Source: Microbispora catharanthi
GTDB taxonomy: Bacteria > Actinomycetota > Actinomycetes > Streptosporangiales > Streptosporangiaceae
Length of the DNA stretch: 64,000 bases
Direction of reading: 5' to 3'
Assembly: GCF_006334915.2 (NCBI RefSeq)
Contig: NZ_VDMA02000023.1
Coordinates: 81,379 to 145,378 of the forward strand
Shown: positions 34,349 to 42,683 of the stretch, one piece after another
Layout: each line of letters opens with the position of its first letter
Numbering within the stretch: position 1 is the first letter of the stretch
Translations under genes and position numbers: made by a program
Notes under the pieces: model-generated
What the model saw: only the letters and a program-made list of their open reading frames with translations
Told to the model about the DNA's origin: nothing
Database searches by the model: none

Positions 34349-34984
34349 TCAGGGAAGCCGATCCACCCGGATGGACCCCGGAGTGAGCGGTCGGGCGTAG
34401 GACGCCTCCCACTGGCCGCCCTGCACACGCTGGAACGACAGCAGGCGGCCGTCGCCGGCCCGGTAGTCGGCGAAGTCGAGCAGGCCGCGCTCGGGCAGCC
34501 CGGTGGTCCCCTCGGAGCGGAAGGCGGCCGTGCCGCGCTCGATGGGATAGAACTCCAGACCGTCCACGATGAGCATGTGCCTGGCCGGCACCATGCCCTG
34601 GGTCGGCACGTCGGTCCACAACAGGACCTCCAGGTGGAGGGGCTCGCCCTCCTTGCCCGGCCGTTCCTCGACCGACAGCCAGTTGTAGCGCCGGGCGCCC
34701 TCGTCCAGCAGGTACTCCGTCCACTTCTCGCCCTGCATCGTGCAGTGCAGGGCGCCGACGGCCCGATAGCGGGCGGCCTCCACGTAGACGGTGTCCCCCA
34801 CCTTGATCGTGCGGGGGTCGAAGAAGTCGGGATCGGCCTCGGGGTCACGCGCCGGCGACTCTCCCGGAGCGGCGGGCGGCGTGCGGACCGGCTCGCGCGC
34901 ACGGGTGCGCCGGGTCGCGGCGACGGCGCCCAGCACGACGACGACCGTGGCGAGGCCCAGCACGATCACGATCGCTGTCGTCAT
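34349..34984 (-). CDS. DUF4178 domain protein, membrane-anchored
   Basis: The 211-residue protein has an N-terminal helix (TTAIVIVLGLATVVVVLGAVAA), a polar linker and a DUF4178-type beta-rich domain (IKVGDTVYVEAARYRAVG, 'YLLDEGARRYNWLSVEERPG', 'FYPIERGTAAFRSEG'). Function is unknown. The start ATG at 34984 lies 11 bp after the dapC stop, within the fdxA-dapC-dapE operon. Confidence 0.8.
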   Translation of the reverse strand: MTTAIVIVLGLATVVVVLGAVAATRRTRAREPVRTPPAAPGESPARDPEADPDFFDPRTIKVGDTVYVEAARYRAVGALHCTMQGEKWTEYLLDEGARRYNWLSVEERPGKEGEPLHLEVLLWTDVPTQGMVPARHMLIVDGLEFYPIERGTAAFRSEGTTGLPERGLLDFADYRAGDGRLLSFQRVQGGQWEASYARPLTPGSIRVDRLP

Positions 34985-34995
34985 GGCGGGCGATC

Positions 34996-36096
34996 CTACT
35001 GGAGGCGGCTCACCGCCGCATCGACGCGCTCGTCCGTGGCGGTGACGGCGATGCGGACGTGACCGCGCCCGGCGGCGCCGTAGAACTCGCCCGGCGCGAC
35101 GAGGATGCCCCTCTCGGCCAGGGCGCGCACCTGGTCCCAGCAGCCGGTGCCGTCGGTGGCCCACAGGTAGAGCCCGGCGGCCGAGTGCTCGACCCGCCAG
35201 CCGGCCCGCTCCAGCGCGGGCCGCAGCACCGCCCTGCGCCGGGCGTACCGCTCCCGCTGCGCGTCGGCGTGCGCGTCGTCGTCGAGCACGGCCACCGTCG
35301 CGGCCTGGACCGGGGCGGGCATCATCATGCCGGCGTGCTTGCGCACCTCCAGCAGCCGCCGTACGAGCCGGGGGTCGCCGGCGACGAAGCCGGCGCGGTA
35401 TCCGGCGAAGTTCGACCGCTTCGACAGCGAGTGGACCGCGAGCAGGTTCTCGTGGGAGCCCTCGCACACGTCCGGGTGGAGGACGGAGACCGGGTGCTCC
35501 TCCCAGCCCAGCTCGATGTAGCACTCGTCGGACGCGACGACCGCGCCGCGCTCGCGCGCCCACGCGACGACCTTGCGCAGGTGCTCGGCGGGCAGGACGC
35601 GCCCGGTGGGGTTGGACGGCGAGTTCACCCAGACGAGGGGCACCCGCTCGGGGCCCAGCGCGAGGAGCCCGTCGGTCGCGTAGGGCTCGGCCCCGGCCAG
35701 CCTCGCACCCACGTCGTACGTCGGATAGGCGAGCTCGGGGAAGACCACGCGCTCGCCGGGCCGCACGCCGAGCAGCGTCGGCAGCCAGGCCACCAGTTCC
35801 TTGGAGCCGATGGTCGGCAGCACGTCGGCGGGGTCGATCGTGACGCCGTGCCGCCGCCGCAGCCAGCCCGCGGCCGCCTCACGCAGCCGCGGCGTGCCGT
35901 ACGTCAGGGGATAGCCGGGGCTGTCCGCGGCGGCGGCGAGCGCCTCACGAGCGACCGGGGGCACCGGGTCGACCGGCGTGCCGACCGACAGGTCGACGAT
36001 CCCGCCGGGATGCGCCCGCGCCAGGTCCTGATAGGGCACGAGCCGATCCCATGGGAAGTCCGGCAACGCAAGCAAAGAAAATCCCCCAGTCGTCAC
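34996..36096 (-). CDS. dapC: Succinyldiaminopimelate aminotransferase
   Basis: The 366-residue fold-type I PLP enzyme has 'NSPSNPTGRVLP', Asp in 'VASDECYIELGW' and the PLP lysine in 'HSLSKRSNFAGYR'. The opening 'LPDFPWDRLVPYQDLARAHP' is the actinobacterial DapC pattern. It makes N-succinyl-LL-DAP from the keto precursor in lysine and DAP synthesis. The start is GTG 36096, or TTG a few codons later. It follows fdxA by 23 bp, the same pairing as Rv1177-Rv1178. Confidence 0.9.
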   Translation of the reverse strand: MTTGGFSLLALPDFPWDRLVPYQDLARAHPGGIVDLSVGTPVDPVPPVAREALAAAADSPGYPLTYGTPRLREAAAGWLRRRHGVTIDPADVLPTIGSKELVAWLPTLLGVRPGERVVFPELAYPTYDVGARLAGAEPYATDGLLALGPERVPLVWVNSPSNPTGRVLPAEHLRKVVAWARERGAVVASDECYIELGWEEHPVSVLHPDVCEGSHENLLAVHSLSKRSNFAGYRAGFVAGDPRLVRRLLEVRKHAGMMMPAPVQAATVAVLDDDAHADAQRERYARRRAVLRPALERAGWRVEHSAAGLYLWATDGTGCWDQVRALAERGILVAPGEFYGAAGRGHVRIAVTATDERVDAAVSRLQ

Positions 36097-36119
36097 GGAC
36101 CGCGCTGATCAGGCGTCGG

Positions 36120-36446
36120 TCAGTGGTCCTCGCCCTGCGGCGGGAGCGCCGCGACGAGCGGGTGGTCCTTGTTGATCTTTCCGACCTTCGAGGCGCCGCC
36201 GGGCGAGCCCAGCTCCTCGAAGAAATCGACGTTGGCCTTGTAGAAGTCCTTCCACTGCTCGGGAAGGTCGTCCTCGTAGAAAATCGCCTCTACGGGGCAC
36301 ACCGGCTCGCACGCACCGCAGTCCACGCACTCGTCGGGGTGGATGTAGAGCATGCGTTCGCCCTCGTAGATGCAATCGACGGGGCACTCCTCGATGCACG
36401 CCTTGTCCAGGACGTCCACGCAAGGCTGCGCGATGACGTACGTCAC
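36120..36446 (-). CDS. fdxA: Seven-iron ferredoxin (FdxA/FdxC type)
   Basis: The 108-residue protein has the [3Fe-4S]/[4Fe-4S] ferredoxin pattern: cysteines at 9, 17, 21 and 25 (PCVDVLDKACIEECPVDC) and at 40, 43, 46 and 50 (CVDCGACEPVCP). It is a cytosolic electron carrier. GTG at 36446 follows GAAGGAG at good distance, so the longer open frame upstream is not used. It heads the dapC-dapE operon. Confidence 0.93.
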   Translation of the reverse strand: MTYVIAQPCVDVLDKACIEECPVDCIYEGERMLYIHPDECVDCGACEPVCPVEAIFYEDDLPEQWKDFYKANVDFFEELGSPGGASKVGKINKDHPLVAALPPQGEDH

Positions 36447-36543
36447 CTCGGGCTCCTTCTGGGTTGCACGGCTCGACCGCGGGTTGCTAGCCCTAGTATT
36501 GCGGTGCCTGCCGACTAGCCGGAACAGGAGGGGGGCAATCGTC

Positions 36544-36777
36544 GTGGCCCCTCGTTTCGGAGCCCGTCTCGTGATCGCCATCACCCCCGCCGACGTGGGC
36601 AAACGGGTGACGACGCGACGCAGAGTGCCCGGCGGGCACCGGGACGCCGTCGGCGTGTTGGAATCCTGGCACGACGGCGTGCTCACCGTGCGGAAACGGG
36701 ACGGAAGCCTCGTAGAGATCGCCGAGGACACCCTGGCCGCCGCCAAGGTCGTGCCGCCCGCGCCGCCTGCCCGGTAA
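36544..36777 (+). CDS. Stand-alone SH3-like domain protein (N-terminal domain of Rv0428c-type GNAT proteins)
   Basis: The 77-residue protein has 'ITPADVGKRVTTRRRVPGG', 'DAVGVLESWHDGVLTVRKRD' and 'VEIAEDTLAAAKVVPPAPPA', the SH3-like module that normally precedes a GNAT acetyltransferase domain in actinobacterial proteins of the Rv0428c type. Here the frame ends with TAA right after the VVPPAPP linker, and no GNAT domain follows; the next gene is a lipoprotein. GTG at 36544 follows AGGAGGGGGG. It may bind nucleic acid or be a remnant. Confidence 0.75.
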   Translation: MAPRFGARLVIAITPADVGKRVTTRRRVPGGHRDAVGVLESWHDGVLTVRKRDGSLVEIAEDTLAAAKVVPPAPPAR

Positions 36778-36879
36778 TCCGCGCGCCCAGTAATCGGCGT
36801 GCATGGTGCGGACGCCGACTCGGTAATGCCCCAGCGCGCCGCCGCGAACGACCGCCGCGACGCGGGGAGCATACGCGGC

Positions 36880-37971
36880 GTGACCATACGTGCCTGCGTC
36901 GTGACGATGTCCTCGGCGGCCGTCCTCCTGTTCACGGCCTCCGCGTGCTCGAAGCCGTCGTCGTCGGACAAGCCGCTGCCGCCCCTGAACCCCCGGGCCG
37001 ACAGCCTGGAGTCCGGGTTCGGCACCATGGACAGGCTCGTCGAGGCGGCCAAGAAGGAGGGCGCGCTCACGGTCGTGGGCCTGCCGGGCGGCTGGGTCGG
37101 TTACAAGGAGATCATCGCCCGCTTCTCCGACAAGTACGGCATCAAGGTGACCTCGATCGTGCCCGAGGCGAGCAGCAAGCAGGAGATCGACACCGCGGCC
37201 CGTCTGAAGGGGACGAATCAGGCGCCGGACGTGTTCGATCTCACCCTGGAGGTCGCGGTCGCCGACGCCAAGCTGTTCGCGCCCTACCGCGTGGCCGGCT
37301 GGGCGGACATCCCCGACGAGGCCAAGGAGCAGCGGGGACGCTGGTTCGCCGCCTATGGCGGATACATGTCGATCGGCTACGACCCGAGAAAGGTCCCCGC
37401 CCCCACGTCGTACGGCGCGCTGGTCAGGCCGGGGACGACCGTGGCACTGCCGGGTGACCCGCGCCGGGTGGCCTCGGCGTTCAGCGCCGTGATGGCCGCC
37501 TCGCTCGGCAACGGACTGCCGAACGCCGCGCGGGGCGTGGACCTGTTCGCGCGACTGAAGAAGGGCGGCATGCTCGGCCGGCCCGACCAGGCGACCGCGG
37601 TGGTGGACTGGGACTACATGAACGCCGCGCGGGCCGCCTCCGGCCGCGGCGCGGCGGCCTGGCGAGTGACGATCCCGAAGAACGAGGTGCTCGCCTCCTA
37701 CTACATGCAGGCGATCAGCGCCGACGCGCCGCACCCGGCCGCCGCGCGGCTGTGGGAGGAGTTCCTGCTGTCCGACGAGGGCCAGAACCTCTTCCTCAAG
37801 GCGTACGCGCGGCCCGCCCGGATGGAGGCCATGGAGATGCGCGACACGCTGGACGGGGACGCCGCCGCCAGGCTGCCGGAGGCGTCCGGCGACCCGGTGA
37901 TCCTGAACATCCCCGAGCAGGATCAGGCCAAGTCATATGTGACCGCGCATTGGGCCCAGATGGTCGGCTGA
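36880..37971 (+). CDS. Extracellular solute-binding lipoprotein (ABC importer type)
   Basis: The protein of about 363 residues begins MTIRACVVTMSSAAVLLFTA followed by SACSKP, a lipoprotein signal with the lipid-carrying Cys after ASA. The mature part is a type II periplasmic-binding fold ('VEAAKKEGALTVVGLPGGWV', 'DVFDLTLEVAVADAKLFAPY', 'GYMSIGYDPRKVPAPTSYGA', 'LLSDEGQNLFLKAYARP') like iron, phosphonate or polyamine binding proteins. No permease or ATPase gene is adjacent, so the importer partner lies elsewhere. GTG 36880 has GGGGAG upstream; earlier in-frame ATGs would spoil the signal. Confidence 0.82.
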   Translation: MTIRACVVTMSSAAVLLFTASACSKPSSSDKPLPPLNPRADSLESGFGTMDRLVEAAKKEGALTVVGLPGGWVGYKEIIARFSDKYGIKVTSIVPEASSKQEIDTAARLKGTNQAPDVFDLTLEVAVADAKLFAPYRVAGWADIPDEAKEQRGRWFAAYGGYMSIGYDPRKVPAPTSYGALVRPGTTVALPGDPRRVASAFSAVMAASLGNGLPNAARGVDLFARLKKGGMLGRPDQATAVVDWDYMNAARAASGRGAAAWRVTIPKNEVLASYYMQAISADAPHPAAARLWEEFLLSDEGQNLFLKAYARPARMEAMEMRDTLDGDAAARLPEASGDPVILNIPEQDQAKSYVTAHWAQMVG

Positions 37972-38075
37972 GTCTCCCGATCTCGCGGAGGCGACGGAAG
38001 CCGTAAAGTGTGTCGTTATCCCAGCAGTCTCACAAGTCGGCATGAGATTGCGGCAATCCCGACACCGGGCACCAC

Positions 38076-38873
38076 GTGTCAGAATGCGAGCCGATCTTGA
38101 GGTACGAAACTCCCAGTCTCACCCGGTGGAACGCTCGCGCCTACGACAGCTCCTTCGGCTACGTCTCGGCTCAGGGCGCGCCACTGGTGGAACTGCTCGA
38201 CCCGCGCCCCGGTGAGCGCGTGCTCGACCTCGGATGCGGCACCGGGGTGCTCACCGCCGACATCGCCAGGCGCGGCGCCCACGTGCTGGGCATCGACGGC
38301 TCCCACTCCATGATCGAGCAGGCCATCGCGCACCATCCCGGACTCGACTTCACCGTGGGCGACGGCTACGACTTCACCGTCGCCCAGCCGTACGACGCGG
38401 TCTTCTCGAACGCCGCGCTGCACTGGATGAGCCGCGACCCCGACGCGGTGATCGACTGCGTGCGGGAGGCGCTGCGGCCGGGCGGCCGGTTCGTCGCCGA
38501 GATGGGCGGCGCGGGCAACTGCGCGGCCCTGACCTCCGCCGTGCTCACCGCCTGGCGCGAGTACGGCCTGCCCGAGCCCGAGCTGCCGTGGTACTTCCCC
38601 AGCCCCGCCGAGTACGCCCACCGCCTGGAGAAGGGCGGGTTCACGGTCCGGCTGCTGGAGTATTTCGACCGCCCCACCCCGCTCGACGAGTGCCCGAACG
38701 GCGCGGCCGACTGGGTCCGGATGTTCGCCGGCTCGCTGCTCGATCGGGTCCCCCCGGCGGCCGTGGAGCCGCTGCTGCGCCGGGTCAACGAGCTGGCCGC
38801 CCCCGCGCTGCGCCGGGAGACCGGCTGGATGGCCGACTACGTCCGTCTCCGTTTCGCCGCAGAACGTCGCTGA
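38076..38873 (+). CDS. Class I SAM-dependent methyltransferase
   Basis: The protein of about 265 residues has motif I LDLGCGTGVLTADIA, the acidic loop GIDGSHSMIEQA and 'FDAVFSNAALHW'-like motif IV (YDAVFSNAALHWMS), the trans-aconitate methyltransferase-like pattern. The substrate is unknown. The GTG start at 38076 has no clear ribosome site; TTG at 38097 (MRYETPSL) is an alternative. It ends 65 bp before the three-gene cassette and may or may not belong with it. Confidence 0.85.
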   Translation: MSECEPILRYETPSLTRWNARAYDSSFGYVSAQGAPLVELLDPRPGERVLDLGCGTGVLTADIARRGAHVLGIDGSHSMIEQAIAHHPGLDFTVGDGYDFTVAQPYDAVFSNAALHWMSRDPDAVIDCVREALRPGGRFVAEMGGAGNCAALTSAVLTAWREYGLPEPELPWYFPSPAEYAHRLEKGGFTVRLLEYFDRPTPLDECPNGAADWVRMFAGSLLDRVPPAAVEPLLRRVNELAAPALRRETGWMADYVRLRFAAERR

Positions 38874-38938
38874 CATCTCCACCACGACGGGGCGATTTGC
38901 CAGACTATGGACTGGTCTTTGTGAGTGATGGGGAACGC

Positions 38939-40564
38939 ATGAACTTCTGCCTGAGTGACCTCGTGCCACCGCTGCGCTGGAGTGACGCTGCCCGCATCAC
39001 GGCCCTGGCCGACCGGCCCGGCCTGCCGGACGCCTGGTGGCGGACGCTGCCCCTGCACCGGGTGCTCGCCGTCCTGGGCGCCGAGGCGCTGGGCGACCTG
39101 CTCACCGAGCTCGCGCTCGACCACTGGCCGGCGGCGGCCGTCGGCGACGTGCTGCCCGCGCTGCACGTGCTCGACCCCGACGAGGCCGACGACCCCCAGG
39201 TCGCGATCGCGCTCGACCGGGCGGGGTCGTGGCACGGCCTGCTCGCGCTGTCCGGCCGGGAACTGGCCGACCAGCCGTTCATCAAGGCCCGCCCCGTGCT
39301 GACCGCTCTGTTCGGCGCCGTGTTCTTACGGATGTCCCCCGAGGAGGCCCAGCCTGTCTCCGAGCCCGTCTCCGAGCCTGTCTCCGAACCGGTGTCCGAG
39401 CCGGTGGAGGATCCCCCGGACGAACAGGTAGCGGAACAACAGGCCCCGGACATCCCCGAGCTGATCGACGCGGCGTTCGGCGACCTGGACGACCAGACCT
39501 GGATGGTGGCGCAGAACCGGGTCTTCGCCGACGAGCCGTCCGATCCCGAGCAGCTGGCCAGGCTGCTCGCCGTCCATCCCTCCGTCATCCACGACCTCGA
39601 AGCGGCCCTGCGCGACCGGCTGTCCCGCTGGCTCGCGCTGCCGGAGGCGAAGCCGTACAACGAGCATCTGACCCGGCTCACCGACACCTTCGGAGCCGCG
39701 GTGCCGAAGGAGCGGTTCGTCACGGCGGCCGAGTGGCACGGGCGCGAACTGCGCACGCTGGAGGTGCCCGCCTGGCGGTTCGTGCTCGCCACCTTCCCCG
39801 GATACCGCCTCTTCGGCGACTGGCTCGTGGCCGGCGACATCGAGGAACTGCGGGAGAGGACGCGGAGCCTGATCGCCTCGGCCGAGCGCCCGCCGACCGT
39901 CCCCCAGGCGCTGGAGATGATCGGCTCCCTGGGCGTCCGTCCCGACGTCGCCAGGCAGTGGCTGGAGAGCGTGCCGCAACTGCGTGCGCAGAAGGCGTCG
40001 GAGATCAGTACGGCGGACCGCCAGCCGGACCGGCAGCAGGGCGGGCAGCAGGGCGGGCTCAAGGACGTCGCGCTGACCCGGCGGTGCTTCCGGCAGCCGG
40101 ACGGCAGATGGTGGCTCCGGGTCGACGTCTCCGGCGACCACCTCCGCGGCGCCGAGGTGCCGCTGCCGAGCGGGTTCGCGGCGTACGTCGGTCTGGCGCC
40201 GGGCGAGGACCGCACGGTGCGCAGCGCGGCCGGGGAGGTCGGCCTCTCCTGGCACGCGCGGCCGGTCCTGGGCTCCCTCCAGCGCATTCTCAGCGAGGTC
40301 TCGGCCGAGGAGGGCAGCCACATCTTCCTGACCCTGTCCGAGGAGGGCATGCTGCGCGTACGGCACCTGCCGGCGGCGGACGGCGGCGACGAGACGAGCC
40401 GCGCGCTGCGCCTGGTGGGCTACACCGCGCCGAGCGGCACGCCCGAGCAGGCCGCGCGGGTGATCGCGACGCGCGTCGGCCTCACCGCGCCCGTCGGGCG
40501 GCCCGAACTCCTCGCGCGGCTGCGAGAACGCGGGGACCGCGACCTGCTGACCCTGCTGGGATAG
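38939..40564 (+). CDS. Unknown protein A of the helicase cassette (paralog of the protein at 42684)
   Basis: This 541-residue soluble protein belongs to a family I do not recognise. It shares its N-terminus (NFCLSDLVPPLRW, GLPDAWWRTLPL), its middle (VPAWRFVLATFPGY, DWLVAGDIEELRERT) and its C-terminal beta domain (LTRRCFRQPDGRWWLRVDV, LRGAEVPLPSGFAAYVGLAP, 'GEVGLSWHARPVLGSLQRIL', EEGSHIFLTL, about 376-480) with the protein at 42684-44549. Residues 183-235 occupy the place of that paralog's sigma-like helix-turn-helix but are degenerate, and the HARE-like segment is absent. Residues 138-158 are a four-fold SEPV repeat. The stop is 3 bp before the helicase gene. The C-terminal domain looks like a DNA-binding pseudo-barrel, which is only a guess. 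Confidence 0.75.
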   Translation: MNFCLSDLVPPLRWSDAARITALADRPGLPDAWWRTLPLHRVLAVLGAEALGDLLTELALDHWPAAAVGDVLPALHVLDPDEADDPQVAIALDRAGSWHGLLALSGRELADQPFIKARPVLTALFGAVFLRMSPEEAQPVSEPVSEPVSEPVSEPVEDPPDEQVAEQQAPDIPELIDAAFGDLDDQTWMVAQNRVFADEPSDPEQLARLLAVHPSVIHDLEAALRDRLSRWLALPEAKPYNEHLTRLTDTFGAAVPKERFVTAAEWHGRELRTLEVPAWRFVLATFPGYRLFGDWLVAGDIEELRERTRSLIASAERPPTVPQALEMIGSLGVRPDVARQWLESVPQLRAQKASEISTADRQPDRQQGGQQGGLKDVALTRRCFRQPDGRWWLRVDVSGDHLRGAEVPLPSGFAAYVGLAPGEDRTVRSAAGEVGLSWHARPVLGSLQRILSEVSAEEGSHIFLTLSEEGMLRVRHLPAADGGDETSRALRLVGYTAPSGTPEQAARVIATRVGLTAPVGRPELLARLRERGDRDLLTLLG

Positions 40565-40567
40565 CCG

Positions 40568-42628
40568 ATGCCCCGGCTCGCGATCTCCCCGGAGTTCCTG
40601 CGCGGGCTCGGCGCGCTCACCCGGCCGGTCCGCCGGGACGTCGCCGTCGCGGTGCGCCGGTTCCTGCTGAACGCGTCCGCCGCGCCGCACCCCGAGAGGG
40701 TGCGCAACTGCCGTGATTCCCGCATCGCCACGCTGCGGCTCGCCGACCGCCACCGGGGGGTGGTGGTGCGGCAGGAGGACGTCTACTGGCTGCTCACCGT
40801 GCTGCCGGACGCCGAGGCGTGGTCGTACGCGCAGCGGCACAGGTTCGGCGTGAACACGGCCATCGGGATCGTCGAGACCTGGGACGCCGTGGCCCTGGAG
40901 CGGGTCGAGCCGGCCCTGCGCCGCGCGTCGGAGACCGGCGGCCGGCCGCTGTTCGAGAACTGGTGCGACGCCGATTTGCTGAACATCGGCGTCGACGCCC
41001 ACCTGCTGCCGCTGCTGCGGCTGATGACGTCGGAGTCGCATCTCGCGGCCGTGGAGCCGCTGCTCCCGTACAGCCAGTACGCGCCGCTCGCCGCGCTCGC
41101 CCGCGGCGGCTCGCTCGCGGCGGCCTGGCGCGAGCTGGACGCCTGCCGCTCCCGCGTCGCCGACGAGATCGACCCCGAGGACCTCCTGGCGGCGCTGCGG
41201 CGCAGCCCCGACCGGGCCGCGTTCGCCGCCGACGCCGCGGAGCTCGAGCGCATCCTCACGCTGCCCGGCTGGTGCACGTTCCTCTACCCGCCGCAGCACA
41301 CGTACGCCAACTGGCCGGCGTACGAGCAGCCGGTGCTGATCACCGGGGGCGCGGGCACCGGGAAGACGGTCATCGCGCTGCACCGGGCGGCCCTGCTGGC
41401 CCGCGCGGCCACCGGCCCGGTGCTGCTGGTGACGTTCTCCCAGAGCCTCGCGACCGAGCTGTCCGCGCGGCTCGACATGATCATCAAGGACGAGGTGGTC
41501 CGCAAGCGCGTCGAGGTGGGCAACGTCGACAGGATCGCGCACCGCATCGTCGCCGAGGCGGAGGGCCGCGCTCCCGCCCTCGTCTCCTCCGACGACCTGG
41601 CCGAGCTGTGGCAGGAGGCGGCCGTCGGGCGCTTCGGCAGCGCGTTCCTGCTGCGCGAGTGGGAGCAGGTGATCCTCGCGCAGAACCTGCGGACGCTGGA
41701 GGAGTATCAGGCCGCCACCCGGCCCGGCCGCGGCGTCCGGCTCGACGCCGATGCCAGGACGACGGTGTGGGAGGCCGTCCAGCAGGTCGTACGGCGCCTG
41801 CGCGAGTCCGGCCGGCGCACCCTGCTCCAGCTCGCCTCTGAGGCGGCGGGCCTGCTCGGGCGGGCCGTGGGCGACCTGCTGGGCGACGAGGCGCCGGGGC
41901 GGGAGCCGTACCGGCACATCGTGGTGGACGAGGCGCAGGACCTGCACCCGGCCCAGTGGCGGCTGCTGCGGGCGGCGGTCCCCGCCGCCCCGAACGACCT
42001 GTTCATCGTGGGAGACCCGCACCAGCGCATGTTCGACACGCGGGTCGCGCTGGCGGACGTCGGCATCCCCGCCCGCCAGTTCCGTCTGAAGATCTCCCGC
42101 CGGCTCCCCGCCGAGATCCTCTCGTGGGGAGTGCGCCTGCGCGGCGGCGGCCCGGCGGACGGCCTGGTCGCGGGCAACGCCGCGATGTACGGCTACCGCG
42201 CGCTGGACTACGGCGCGCGGCCGATGGTGCGCCAGTACGTGGACGCGGAGGCGGAGATGGCCGGGCTCGTCTCCACCGTGGCCGAATGGCTGGAGGAGGG
42301 CGTGCCGACCGCCCAGATCGCGGTGGCCGCGCGTACCCCGGACCTCGTGCGTACCGCCCGCACCGCACTACGCGAAGCGGGCATCACGGTCAAAGTCACC
42401 TCCCTTCATGGCATGAAAGGGCTGGAATTCCGTCGGGTGGCCGTGATAGGCGTGGCTGACGGAATCGTGCCGGCGCCGGACGCGCTGACCCCGGCCGACG
42501 AGGACCCGACGGCCCGGGCGCACGATCTGCAACGCGAACGGGGGCTGCTCTACGTGGCGTGCACGCGGGCGGGGGAGTTGCTCTACGTGTCCTATTCGGG
42601 GCGCGCCAGTCCCTTCATCCCGGCCTGA
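40568..42628 (+). CDS. UvrD/Rep-like superfamily 1 helicase with RelE/ParE-like N-terminal domain
   Basis: The 686-residue protein has two parts. Residues 1-96 (SPEFLRGLGALTRPVRRDVA, 'SRIATLRLADRHRGVVVRQE', WLLTVLPDAEAWSYAQRHRF) follow the RelE/ParE toxin-fold pattern seen in front of some bacterial UvrD-like helicases. Residues 250-686 are an SF1 helicase: Walker A GGAGTGKT (260-267), VVDEAQDL (452-459), GDPHQRMF, 'TSLHGMKGLEFRRVAVIGV' (611 on) and LLYVACTRA. It translocates on nucleic acid with ATP. It is sandwiched, 3 bp after protein A and 55 bp before protein B, which implies a joint function. Confidence 0.85.
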   Translation: MPRLAISPEFLRGLGALTRPVRRDVAVAVRRFLLNASAAPHPERVRNCRDSRIATLRLADRHRGVVVRQEDVYWLLTVLPDAEAWSYAQRHRFGVNTAIGIVETWDAVALERVEPALRRASETGGRPLFENWCDADLLNIGVDAHLLPLLRLMTSESHLAAVEPLLPYSQYAPLAALARGGSLAAAWRELDACRSRVADEIDPEDLLAALRRSPDRAAFAADAAELERILTLPGWCTFLYPPQHTYANWPAYEQPVLITGGAGTGKTVIALHRAALLARAATGPVLLVTFSQSLATELSARLDMIIKDEVVRKRVEVGNVDRIAHRIVAEAEGRAPALVSSDDLAELWQEAAVGRFGSAFLLREWEQVILAQNLRTLEEYQAATRPGRGVRLDADARTTVWEAVQQVVRRLRESGRRTLLQLASEAAGLLGRAVGDLLGDEAPGREPYRHIVVDEAQDLHPAQWRLLRAAVPAAPNDLFIVGDPHQRMFDTRVALADVGIPARQFRLKISRRLPAEILSWGVRLRGGGPADGLVAGNAAMYGYRALDYGARPMVRQYVDAEAEMAGLVSTVAEWLEEGVPTAQIAVAARTPDLVRTARTALREAGITVKVTSLHGMKGLEFRRVAVIGVADGIVPAPDALTPADEDPTARAHDLQRERGLLYVACTRAGELLYVSYSGRASPFIPA

Positions 42629-42683
42629 CGTCCGATCCCCTAGTCTGAACTGCGGATATATTCCCCTTGCCGGTTGGACCTGC

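Noticed and set aside
39326..42022. An 898-codon open frame on the minus strand opposite the cassette
   Set aside because: It is the GC-rich antisense shadow of genes A and the helicase: low-complexity composition, no family resemblance, while the plus strand shows clear domains.
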